Origin: Brachycybe producta
Lineage: Eukaryota > Arthropoda > Diplopoda > Playtdesmida > Andrognathidae
Direction of reading: 5' to 3'
NCBI GenBank assembly: GCA_036925085.1
Contig: JAUPFP010000031.1
Coordinates: 868,001-932,000, forward strand
Length of the DNA stretch: 64,000 bases
Of this stretch, positions 27,901 through 40,900 are shown one piece after another. Within the stretch, counting starts at the first letter, position 1; each line of letters opens with the position of its first letter. Both the position numbers and the translations under genes were made by a program. Below the pieces are notes generated by a model. It saw only the letters and a list, made by a program, of their open reading frames with translations, did no database searches and was not told the origin of the DNA.

Positions 27901-30900
27901 CTAGTCACAGTGGTTACCAGAGAGCAATAAAGCTATTCTTCTTCTCATGTAATCATTGGATCGTGATGTCATTGAGAAGGAAGTTAGCTTTGAGTAGAGG
28001 TGGCGCCATCTGTTGGCCACATTCAGCTATGGCACGGATATTCCTTAATGGGAAGTGGTCAGTGTGGCTTTTGAGTTATTTCCAATAGATATTCCACCAA
28101 TTCTACTGGAAACAGTAAGTAAAGCGTAAACGGGGCATCTCGAACTTTTGACTATTCTCTTTTTTTTCAGGAGAGCAAAATGAAAAGAAACTTGAATTTT
28201 GTTTAAAAACTAGAAGGGTTCCTGGATAGCTCAATCACTTCAGGGTATTCTCATGTTGAAATTTTTCAAAATAAGTTTTTTTTATGTTAGTTTGAAAATG
28301 ATCCAAATTTTAAGCAGACAAACAGACTTTCTATAAAACAAAGTTTATTTTGAAAGATATCAACATGAATATATACCCTTAAGTCTTTGACTTACCCTTC
28401 TAGTATGTAAAATACCTTCAAGTTTTGCTCTTCTGAAAGACAGGAGTTACAAAAATAAACTGGGTTCATCTGAGTTGAGGCTAGAAGTTTTGATTTTCAT
28501 TTCAGTTTTTTTTTAGTTTCATTTTCTTGAGATGAAATCTGTTAACAGAAAAAAGCATAAAATTATTGATTGATTTTTTTTCTCACAAATAGACAAGAAT
28601 AGATATTTTTCTCTTCAAGTGACTTTTTCTCTTAACAAATGAATGCATTTTCATTGAAGTTGCTTTAGTTTGTGTGTCTGATGACGACTCTGATGACTAT
28701 AAAAATGAAGGCTTTTCTTCTCTCAACTTTTGTCCTCCAATAAGGTTTGGTGGATGTTATAATATGGTAGTGTTAACTGTGTTTGCGTGTTAAAGAAGAT
28801 TATATTTGATGTCCGTTAAGAAGGAGGATAAGGATGGGGGATGTTTGTGATGTACCAAAATGGGGGGTTTCAGGGTGTGTTTGTGTTGTATTTGGAGCTT
28901 ATCCTCCTTAAATCACCGCAAAAAGTGGAAAGAGATGTCAACTTTTGTCTCTTCATTTATCATCAGAGAGGAGAATTTCATTTTTGTGTTTTTCACTTGT
29001 GAGCCCAGTTTTTATTCATTGGTCCACTTTAGATTTGAGGTACTTTTGGACTCAATAGTGTGAGAGAGAGGGGGGTGTGGTCACAAAATGGCTTGCGAGC
29101 CATTCTGGCCCGCCATCTTTACAGTAAAATAAAAGCCAAATAATTTATCATCAGTATGTTTTTGAAGTATGAATGGCCTATCACCTTGACGTATAAATCG
29201 TTCTTTTTTGAAAGCCAAATTTTTTTTCTGTGTGTTAACATTATTTTATATTATAACGAACATCATTATGATGGAGGGAGAGAGAGAGTGAGAGATTGTT
29301 CTGAAACTGTTATTATCATTATGTACTCATTATTATTATGATCATTGAAGAAATATGACAGTGAAGTCTTAATTAGCTTAAAATCACACCCAAATTCCAT
29401 TATTTTAAAAAGACAATTTCAGAGATAGAAAACATGGCCCATATATCGATATAAAACATCCCTCCCCCCCCCCCCCAAAAAAGTGCCAAAACACATTTTT
29501 TTGGACATTCAAGAAGGAGCCTGGAATATCTTAAGAGTTTAGTTAAAAAGTTCAGTGACATTTCAGTGGATTCTGGAACATGTTTATAAAGACGACTTCC
29601 TGACATTCAACAAGAAAGTTAGAGACATTCAGGAGGACTTGAAACTAGTTTAAATTTTTTTTTTAGAAAGTTTGTTAAGGTTTGCAGTCTGGTACTGTAA
29701 GTACTTTAAATTTCTAGAAAGCTGATGGAATCTTGGATTCTAGATGATTTAATGGTATACAAGGGGACCAAGAATGTCTAAAAAGATGGGAAATTAACAG
29801 TCGTGAAGACCTGGAAGCATTAGAAAATTGTAGTCATTCATTCATGAGATCATCGTAAGGTTTTAGACATTCAGAAGATCCTCAGGATGTTTTGGACATT
29901 CAGGAGATCCTCAGGATGTTTTGGACATTCAGGAGATCCTCAGGATGTTTTGGACATTCAGGAGATCCTCAGGATGTTTTGGACATTCAGGAGATCCTCA
30001 GGATGTTTTGGACATTCAGGAGATCCTCAGGATGTTTTGGACATTCAGGAGATCCTCAGGATGTTTTGGACATTCAGGAGATCCTCAGGATGTTTTGGAC
30101 ATTCAGGAGATCCTCAGGATGTTTTGGACATTCAGGAGATTCTCAGGGTGTTTTGGACATTCAGGAGATTCTCAGGGTGTTTTGGACATTCAGGAGATTT
30201 TCAGGATGTTTTGGACATTCAGGAGATTCTCAGGGTGTTTTGGACATTCAGGAGATTCTCAGGGTGTTTTGGACATTCAGGAGATTCTCAGGGTGTTTTG
30301 GACATTCAGGAGATTTTCAGGATGTTTTGGACATTCAGGAGATTCTCAGGATGTTTTGGACATTCAGGAGATTCTCAGGATGTTTTGGACATTCAGGAGA
30401 TTCTCAGGATGTTTTGGACATTCAGGAGATTCTCAGGATGTTTTGGACATTCAGGAGATTCTGAGGCTGTGCTCAGAATTTTTTGAACCTTCAGGTTTTT
30501 TTCTCGTTCACGTGATCATTGGAATGTTTTTATCTTAAGATCTTCAGGAGGTTTTTGTATATTCAGAACGTTCTCTGGAGGTTTTGGACATTCAGGAGAT
30601 CCTCAGGGTGTTTAGGACATTCATGAGGTCTTCAGGATGTTTAGGACATTCAGGAGGTCTTCAGGATGTTTAGGACATTCAGGAGGTCTTCAGGATGTTT
30701 GGGACATTCAGGAGGTATTCAGGATGTTTGAGACATTAAGGAGGTTCTCAGAAGGGTTTGGACTTCATGGAGTTCCTGAAGATTTTTTGGACGTCCAGGA
30801 GATTAGTAGATTTTGATCTTAAGAAGATCTTTAAGAGGGTTTGGCTATTCAGGATGTTCTCAGGAGGTCCTGAGGATGTTTTCGGCTTTCAGAACTGCCT

Positions 30901-33900
30901 TGAATGTCTAAGAAATAGTGCTCATGGGAACACTTAGCTCTTATGATGTCTGTAAAACTCCTTCCTCCCTCGAGTTCAAAATATTCAATTGAAATTTCGT
31001 TTAGGTTGACGTTATTACTTCTAAAAAAATGATAGTGGAATATCAATGCATAAATTGGATATGGAAATAAATCTCTATGGATGGATCATGAGAGGAGGAG
31101 GTATTGATGATGTTGATGGCCTTTGAAAAATCACTACAGAGAGCAAAATATGAAACCTTTGTCACCTTTTCTACTTTTTTGTTGTTGGTGATTCCAGATG
31201 CGTAAAAATACATTCACTCACTTTACCGTTTGCATAAGATTCTCAAAGACTCAATTGCATTGAAATTCCGCGTTTTTTTTTGGATGCATTTGGATGCATT
31301 TCTCTTTCTCTCTATGAATGTGTTTTAAATTCCATTGCGATGAGATAGAATGGGAGAATGGAGGGAGAGAGAGAAAGACATAGACTTATGATCTATCTAT
31401 AGGGTGGTTTTTAAGAGGGAATTTCTTGTATAGTGCAAAACGGGTTAGGTCCTCTTTTTATTCCCAGGTGACGTTTACCAAAGTGGAAGAAAAATGCAAT
31501 TTTTTCTTCTCTCTCTCTCTCTCTCTCTCTTCTATCTATCTATCTATTATATTGCGCATTGGCAACTGGTTTAGCTTCTGTTTTTAGCCACTTTTCTTTC
31601 CAATGCCGACAAATTGATTCTCTTTCACTGGGCGACTTATCGATCTTTCTCTAGTAATAAAAGTGATTCATGACCAAAAAATACTACTTCTGGGTGCTTT
31701 TTGGCCCCTTTGGCTTTCTAACCCTCCACCTCCCAAATCTCTCTTTCTGTAAATGGTATCAGAAAGAGAGATGGAGAGACAGAGAGGAAGTTTAGCTTCT
31801 TTTTTTTTTTTTGCAAAAACGCATTCACTTTTGTATTCTTCTTTCATTTGAAAACAACAAACAAAAACACTTGCATTTTTCAAAAGACAATGGCGTTTCA
31901 TTTGCTCAACATTTGGGGGGCAACATTGAACTCTTTGTTTTTTGATGACCTTTTTTCTCACTTATATTGCGACTACTTTTATTTTTCTACTTTGCCAACG
32001 GAATGGATTCAAGAAAGAGAAAATTGGTGCTGGTATTGAGGAAGGAATCTTTTGTTTTTTTTTAAAAAAAAAGCTTAATTTGAGTGTGTATCACGTTGGT
32101 CACCTAAAAAAAAAAGTGGTCATTTGAAGAAATCTCAAGGGAAAGTGTCAACAGAAACTAAATTTTAAAAGTAGCTTTCATTATTAAAACATGGCATAAA
32201 TGATGATGCCAAATTTGTGGACAAGTTTAAAAAAAAAAGTTAGCAACTTTTAAGTTATCACTAGAACTTTCCCATATGTTGGTTGTGTACTGGCAAAACC
32301 AAGTATATAGTCAGTTGTGTGACCCCTTTTTGAACTGGTGGCCTGTCTTTTTTGGATGTTTTGACCAACATGTTTTGAACAGTGGTCATTCATGGCACTG
32401 GACACTTTTCATTTTTGTATTATCCTTGACTTAAAGACCTAACATTTTGGAAAATAAAAATGGAGGTCCAGTCCAGCCCACAGAATGTTGTTGTTGTAGG
32501 TTCTGCCTACAAGCCTTGTAGGGCGTATAAAGCACATGTGGGGCTGTGATTTTTCAAATGCCAACCAGACCCAGAAAGCCCTGAAGAAATGTGAAGCCTA
32601 CCAGGCTTATGAGGTTCAAAAAGCAATCCAGGGATTTGAAGCCCACCAAGTAAATGAGGTCCAAAGAGTCTTCCACAGGAATATGAAGTCCATCAGGTCC
32701 ATAGATCTCATGGGCATTATGTAGGTCTCGAGGTTCATTATGTGGACAATTGCATAGGCCTACATTCTAATTTGGATTCTCAACAGTACAGTATGTTGTC
32801 ATTATGAGTCTCAGTGATGATTGAAAATTGAATATCAGGAACTTCCTTTTTGATCTTCTTGACCGTTTATTGTATTCATTAAATGTGTAAACATGCAATT
32901 AAATTTAATTAATTATGCGTGACAGAGAGAGAGAGAGAGTGAGTATAGGGGAAGCGTGCCACATAGGAACTTGTATTGAGAGGAATAGACAGGACACTGA
33001 CCTATCTAGTATTTAGTAGACTTGATGTGTTATAAATGAGGGGGGGGGGGGGGGGGGGTTCCTACTACAAACAGGAAGTGATACCAGTAAACAGCCAAAT
33101 CTCATCCATATCTAGTAATTATTAGGAAAGGAGAGAGAGAGAGAGAGAGAAAATAAACCTGATGAAATTTGAATAATATGGATTTGTTTTGATTTGTAGT
33201 TATTTTTAGTTGAACAATTTTGTGACAGCTCAAGTAACGCCCTCTACTCAATTTAAATGAACTTTGTTGTATGTTCTGGTTCCGGGTTTTATGATATTCG
33301 TGTACTTGAGGGCCGTTTTCATTTTAATTTTTATTAATAATAATTTATTAATGGCCTTTAAGGCCTTGACTTAATTTCAAATACTGATTTTTAATAAAGT
33401 GTTGTTTTCTTTCTAAGTTAACTATTTTAGTTGAGAGGAGTGACACTTGGGGGCTGACTCTCTGACTGACTGACTTGTCTTGAAAGTGTCTTTCATGACA
33501 TGATTCAATAATAAAATATATATAAAAGTTTTTCAAGTCAAAAAAAGGGCCTTGGAATTATAAAAAAAAAATCACATAAAATTCCTGTTGTGCTTTATGA
33601 GATGGGGTGATCTCTTATTATTAAATGTGGACGCAAAATGGAAACTAAATAGCTGCTTGTTATCACTAAAACCTGATTCTTATCAAGTTTTTCTCTCTCT
33701 CTCTCATTTCTAATGGTTTTCTCTACAGCAGCGCCATCTAGTGAAGTGCAGGAGGGTTTTTTGAGGGGGAGATGGTTATTATTAGAGCTCGGATTTCTAT
33801 GCAAATGTTTCTCAATTTGTGGCCCCCCAAGTGCAAATTGTGAAGATCTCAACCAACAATTATGGTTTTTTAATAAAAAAAAACACTGGTTAGAGGCTAG

Positions 33901-36900
33901 AACTTTTAGTTGACAGCTGATAATAGTTAAAACATCTAACCTCTCTAACCAGTATTTTTGATTAAAAATCGCATAATTTCACTTATTTTTGGAGATAAAA
34001 AAACAACAATTTTTTGTTTAGAAATATTTTTATTAAAGGTTTTTTTAAAAAATGGTTTTATGAACGAAATTTAGAGAAGCTAGAAAGTGTTTTAGAAAGT
34101 AGAATGGTAACTCAGTCACTTCAAGGTATATTTTCATGTTGATATCATTCAAAATAAACTTTTTTTAGACAAACATTAAAAATTATCGTCTGTTTAAAGT
34201 TTCAAACTGGAATAAAAAGTTTATTTTAAAAGATATCAACATAAAAAATGAGATATTGAGCTTACCCTTCTAGTTTCTAAAACAAATTCAAGTTTCTCTT
34301 CATTCAGAATATACCATTTAGAAAACTGGAAGGGTGATTGAATCGCATTGATATCTTTCAAAGTAAACTTTTATTTATTTAAGATATTAACGTAAAAGGG
34401 AAAAATAAAATAATGAGGGAATAATATTGAGCTTACCCTTCTAGTTTCTTGAAACACTTTTTTTAGTTTATCTTGATTTTGCACCTGATGGACAAAATTA
34501 ACCCGAATTTAAGAAGCAACATTTTCACTTTAAAACCAACTTAATTTTAATTAAAGTGAAGTGAAATTTCCATTTAGAAAATTATATTTTCAAGAATGTA
34601 GAAAATGAAATTTTGTGCTTTCTACTTTTGAAAGAAATAAAACTAGAAATAAATGTTTCTTCTTTTATCTGATTTTTATTTTTGTGATCGAAATATATTA
34701 ATAGAAAAGTTTTTATTGATTTCGATTGCGGAAAGAAAAGAAAAAATCCTAAATGTTTTTTCCTTGAAATTCTTTCTGGTAAATGTGATGGTCCTTTGCC
34801 TGACTGAGTTTTCCATCATCAAAGGGGATGAAGAACAAAAGGACCCCCCAACAAAATAACAACAATAACAAACAAACAAAAAGTTGGCTGAAATTTTGTG
34901 TTTTCAGAGATATTATTATTGTTTTATGTAGTTTTTATTGGCCATTTTTCCCCCCTCTTGTTTTTACTTCCTTCTTCTCCTCTTCACAAATAGAAACACA
35001 ACTGGTCTCTATTATTAACCGCCATTATTATAAGTTAAGACTTTAAAGAGAAGCCTTTTTGTGCTTATTTTCCGCAAGAAACTTAAAACTGACCACAAAA
35101 TTCAAAATCATAGTTTCTTTTAAAAAAAAATAACCATTAGGAATTTTAAGAGGTTCTTGAGAGAATTGAACCACAGGCAAGTTGTAGCCAGCACTAGCTT
35201 TTCGTTTGTTCCGCCCCTTTTATGAGCGTCAGACCAAATTTCAACTAATTAGAAATTGATAAGGGCGGGGCATGTGACATCAGCCCAAATAACGAACCAA
35301 TTAGAAATTGATGACGCTCATAAAACGGCGGAGCAACACTTGCTGGCTACACTTGCCTGTAATTTGAACCCCCTTCTAATTCTTGTTAAGACATCCTCAG
35401 AGTACATCGGATGGGAACGGTTCTAGACCCCTCTATCCCGCCTTATTTTACGGTTTTTGGCGGTTTTCTGATAAAATTCGGCAGAAGTCAGACTTAGGCG
35501 CGTTTTTTTTTTCTTCCGCGGCGTTCGGCTTCGCTAAAATTCGGCTAATTTACGACTTCCGAGCAGTTGCAAATAAAAACCTTAATAAAGTAATTTCATT
35601 TATTAGTAGGACACTGGGCTAAATTCCAATTTTCAGGAGCCAAAATTTAGAGAAACCAGAATTAGAGACCTACATTGAGTAAAAATTTGAAGCCTAGCCC
35701 ATGAGACTTTATGCTGGGCCCAGCCCACCAGGCCCATGGGCCTTTAAGCTGGGCCCAGCCCACCAGGCCCATGGGCCTTTAACATAAATATACCGATCCA
35801 AGCCCAGCCCAGCCCAAAAGCTCACCATCCCATGGGCTTTATGTAGGAAATTTTGAAACTAGAAGAGTAATGTTTACGTTGATAATCTTCCAAAATAAGC
35901 TTTTTATATCAGTTTGAAAATAATCCAAACTTTATTTTGTCTATAAAAAGTTTTATTTTGAAAGATACCAACAGTAGATCACTAAATACTTTTTCTGAAT
36001 TATGTAGAATCTTAGACTATTACTTTACTGGACTGGCAACTCCCGAAATTTTGTGTTTGACAGTTTTGCATCGTCGTTTTCCAAGTGTCGCCTCTAGCGG
36101 GACTATGGTATATGAACTTCATAGTAATAGTCAAGTTTTGGTCGAGTTCATTTTGTAGCTGTATAGGGTGTATTTTTATATATTAGTATAAAAAGTATGG
36201 CCGATGAAGAACTACATTGGCAATTAGAAATCGGGAGGGACGAATAGAAGTTGGCTCCGCCTTTTTTATGCCGAACGCAACTTCTAATTGGTTGGTTATG
36301 TACTCTGACGTCACATCAATCAACGTCGAACCACACACACACAAGAAACAGACTTTCACTCCGATTTTCTGTAAAAATAATGCCACTAGACGGAGCTGGC
36401 ATTACTTTTGCCTAAGAACATGCATTCAACGCTTTAACATGGAGAAGATAGGGAGTTGCCAATTCAGTAAAGTAATAGTCTAAGGTGTAGAATGAATATG
36501 TAGGGTGTAGTTGACCGGAGCATTGTATAAATTACAGAATCTAGTCTGTATGTAAAACAATGAGGTGTTTTTTTTTCTCGGCAGAGATTGATAAGGTGCA
36601 TTACCACCAATAATTACACTGTCCATAATGTTTCATACAATGTTTTTTGTTGTTGAAACATTTGAAGGCATCAACAAACCACCTAAGTTCCACCTTCCAT
36701 AGAAGAAATATCTAATAGTAAGTCTTATTAAAAGAATATAATTTCCATAGATATGACGGTTAAATGAAGACTGTTATTCACAAAGAATTCGAAATCCACC
36801 CAAAAAAAAAGGACCAACCACTAAATAAATGTGCCTCTGAGCCATCATCATCATCATCATAATTTTCACATGTGGTTGTTGTTGGCATGTTGTTGTTTTG

Positions 36901-37944
36901 GTTTGGCCCTGCCTGATCCTGGTGTGTTTGAATTTAAGAGGATCGATCAAAAAGTTCTTAGACTGCCAATGTTAAAAAGTAACTATAAGTGCCAATCCGG
37001 GAACTTTGTGATTAGTCCTAGTATGTTTCTGTAACATTTTCGAATGTCTTGTTTAGTGTGTAGTTCTATTGTTATAGCAGTTCCTTCCAAGTTTAGTCTT
37101 AACCTTTTGCCCATTACTAATCACAGTTCTCGTTTCTTTTTTTTTTTGGCTTCTATTTTTGTTTTTGTTGTTATTGTTGGTTGGTCCACCTCTTCTTTTC
37201 TTTGTAATACATGTGTGTAATAAGTGGTAATAAGAGGAGAAAGTTCGTCCAGAAAAAAAAAAAAAACAAACAGGAAAAAAGGTCAAAGATTTGAAGAAAA
37301 AAAAAGAAATTAGAAGAAAATTGGAATAAAAAAAGTAACATGAAAAAATATTGTATTTTTTTCTTGTAATTAGTTTTCTTACATATATTGCAGTCAAATT
37401 AGAAAATCAGTCATTCTGAACTTTTAACTAGTCAATTTGCAAAACTACTAATTTGATAATAAATCAAAGCATTTGACTTGCTTTGTAGACAATTTGCAAG
37501 AATGCCTATATTTAGTAACACTTAGGCAATCTACAGTCGCCAAACTATAACTTGAAGCTTGTGACGTCAGAGAGGGTTTCATTTTCTTATTGTATCTGTT
37601 TAAAAAAAATACTATTAAGTGATTGAGCTAACCTTCTAGTTTTTAAAAGACTTTCTAGTTTTCATTTTGCATCTTGTCAAAGACAGAAAATAATCAGAGA
37701 TCGAAAATCAGCTAGCTGTTTCTAAAACCATCTTAATGACATTTTACAGATTGGCTCGTTGGGTTTGTAGGCATTTTGCGATTTGTACATTGCCTAAAAT
37801 GCTAATAGAAGAAATTTTACAAACTTTCAATCAAATTGATGGTTTTGCAAAGTGACTAGTTAATTTGCAGAATGCACAAATAATCACAATTACTAATTTT
37901 TATGAGTGACACCATTTTGTTGCGTGTTACACTAGCATCAATAC

Positions 37945-37989
<45 letters not shown>

Positions 37990-40900
37990 CTAGATGCAAT
38001 TTTCCAATCAGTAATTTGAGTGCTTTTGTTTTCTCCAAACTTTGCTTTAATCTTTAATAATAAATTATAATGAAACGCATTTTTAAAAAAAATGGCTTTC
38101 AAATTGTCATTCTAGTATGGATTGTTATTTATTTGTGAAGGTCCTGACTCCTTTGTACGGTGGCCGAGAGGTGCAATCCCTATATACAAACACACGACAA
38201 CACCCAATACTCTACGACAACTTCCAAAACTCTACGACAACTTTCAAAACCACAACAACTTCCCAAACCACAACAACTTCCAAAACTACAACAACTTAGA
38301 AAACCACAACAACTTCCAAAACCACAACAACTTCCAAAACCACAACAACTTCCAAAACCACAACAACTTCCAAAACCACAACAACTTCCAAAACCACAAC
38401 AACTTCCAAAACCACAACAACTTCCAAAACTACAACAACTTCCAAACTTATTAAATATTATTTCATTTATATTTATTTATAATTATTGAATTTAGTATGC
38501 ATGTGCACACACACACAAACGAGTGTGTGTGTACACGCTCATTTGTGAGTGCTTGAGCGCGCATGCTCATTTGTGTGTGTGCATGATTGTGAGGTTGTGT
38601 GTGTGTTTGCGGTTGTGAGTGCGTGTGTATGTTCATTTGAGTGTGCGCACACACGTGTGTGTACACTCAATGGATTGTGAGTGTTTACTATGGATCCCCT
38701 TTAAGACATACACTATGTGAATTTTTTTCCTTCGTTCAAACGACCTAGGCAGTCCTTCAAACGACCTAGGCAGTCCTTCAAACGACCTAGGCAGTCCTTC
38801 AAACGACCTAGGCAGTCCTTCAAACGACCTAGGCAGTCGTCCAAACGACCTAGGCAGTCGTTCAAACGACCTAGGCAGTCGTTCAAACGACCTAGGCAGT
38901 CGTTCAACCGACCTAGGCAGTCGTTCAAACGACCTAGGCAGTCGTTCAAACGACCTAGGCAGTCGTTCAAACGACCTAGGCAGTCGTTCAAACGACCTAG
39001 GCAGTCGTTCAAACGACCTAGGCAGTCGTTCAAACGACCTAGGCAGTCGTTCAACCGACCTAGGCAGTCGTTCAACCGACCTAGGCAGTCGTTCAAACGA
39101 CCTAGGCAGTCGTTCAAACGACCTAGGCAGTCGTTCAAACGACCTAGGCAGTCGTTCAAACGACCTAGGCAGTCCTTCAAACGACCTAGGCAGTCCTTCA
39201 AACGACCTAGGCAGTCCTTCAAACGACCTAGGCAGTCGATCAAGCGATTGCCAAGTCGCTCAAGCGATTGCCTAGGTCGCTCAAGCGATTGCCTAGGTCG
39301 CTCAAGCGATTGCCTAGGTCGCTCAAACGATTGCCTAGGTCGCTCAAACGATTGCCTAGGTCGTTTAAACGAGTGCCTAGGTCGTTTAAACGAGTGCCTA
39401 GGTCGTTTAAACGAGTGCCTAGGTCGTTTAAACGAAGAAAAAAATTCACATAGTGTATGTCCTAAAGGGCGTGCGCACGCACACTCAAATGAGCGTACAC
39501 ACGCACTCACAACCGCAAACACACACACAACCTCACAATCATGCACACACACAAATGAGCGTGCGCGCTCAAGCACTCACAAATGAGCGTGTACACACAC
39601 ACTCGTTTGTGTGTGTGTGCACATGCATACTAAATTCAATAATTATAAATAAATATAAATGAAATAATATTTAATAAGTTTGGAAGTTGTTGTAGTTTTG
39701 GAAGTTGTTGTGGTTTTGGAAGTTGTTGTGGTTTTGGAAGTTGTTGTGGTTTTGGAAGTTGTTGTGGTTTTGGAAGTTGTTGTGGTTTTGGAAGTTGTTG
39801 TGGTTTTGGAAGTTGTTGTAGTTTTGGAAGTTGTTGTGATTTTGGAAGTTGTTGTGGTTTTGAAAGTTGTCGTAGAGTTTTGGAAGTTGTCGTGGAGTTT
39901 TGGAAGTTGTCGTAGAGTATTGGGTGTTGTCGTGTGTTTGTATATAGGGATTGCACCTCTCGGCCACCGTACCTTTGAGTTCATGCAACAACAAAAAAGG
40001 TAGAAACAGGTGTAAATATTAACAATGGAGAGAGATGGTCAACATTTTGCCCTCAATCTTTTTGTTTAAGGTGGATCTCTTGAGGCTACTACTACTTGTT
40101 CAGAGCATCCCTTTTGAGGGTAGTTTTTGTAATTTCTCCCTCATTTAAGCTGGGCACAGACGATCAATTCTGGTTTGTGAATCCTGACATTTCAAACGCA
40201 AAAATGTCATCATGCGTACACAGCGGGATTATGAAATATTGTACAGAAAATGTAATAGAAAAGGGTACAGCAGCGTTGGGCTGCATGATTTGTTAAAAGG
40301 GCCGGATTTAGGCTTGGACAGAGTGGGGAAAATGTCATGTGCATATTCTATAATAGAAATGCACTATAGGTCAGTAAGCCCTAACTATTTATTGAAGGGC
40401 ATATTTTACCTTTTTGCCCAGGGGCATGTTTATACCTTAATCCAGCTCTGCTGTAAGTTAGATGAATATTATGTGGGAATCACAAGCGAACTGTAGAGCT
40501 GAGCAAAGCATTGCCCTTCTTGAACGCTTGCTAGCTGCATAAAACAGCATTCTTAGATGGAATTCTTTAATAGAAACTCTCGTATAAGTAGGCATGGCTA
40601 TCCAGTGCTTATTAAAGAAATAAAAGCTAGAACTGATGCCTATTTCTGGTCTTTCTTTCCAAATGTCTATGGAATTCTAGTCCAGAACATATTTCTGTTT
40701 TAGGACGAATTCAATTTGATGATGATTTGTCTAAATGACACTCATTAATGATTGGGAATTATTAACTCCCTGCCACATTGGCTCTCCAGGTGATTGCAGG
40801 TGTATTGAATCGAATCGTTTGAAGACAAAAAAAAAATAAGCTGTTTCCCCAGATGCAATTTTAAAAGAAAACCAAAGAAAAAATTTAGACAGAAATAGTT

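Noticed and set aside
29887..30538. Three overlapping plus-strand frames of about 200 residues with a DIQEILRMFWTFRR motif
   Set aside because: Products of the 29-bp minisatellite in three frames. No start context, no domain, no splice evidence.
38156..38190. A tRNA-Leu gene at the foldback end
   Set aside because: Only an A-box-like start is present. There is no anticodon arm, T arm or acceptor pairing.
38225..39440. Regularly spaced repeats suggesting a CRISPR array
   Set aside because: Units abut each other with no unique spacers, and the context is a eukaryotic intron. It is tandem satellite sequence.
38713..39586. Two opposite frames of about 288 residues, RPRQSFK and LGRLNDC repeats
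   Set aside because: The 21-bp period gives repeat proteins on both strands at once. They lie inside the foldback element and match no family.
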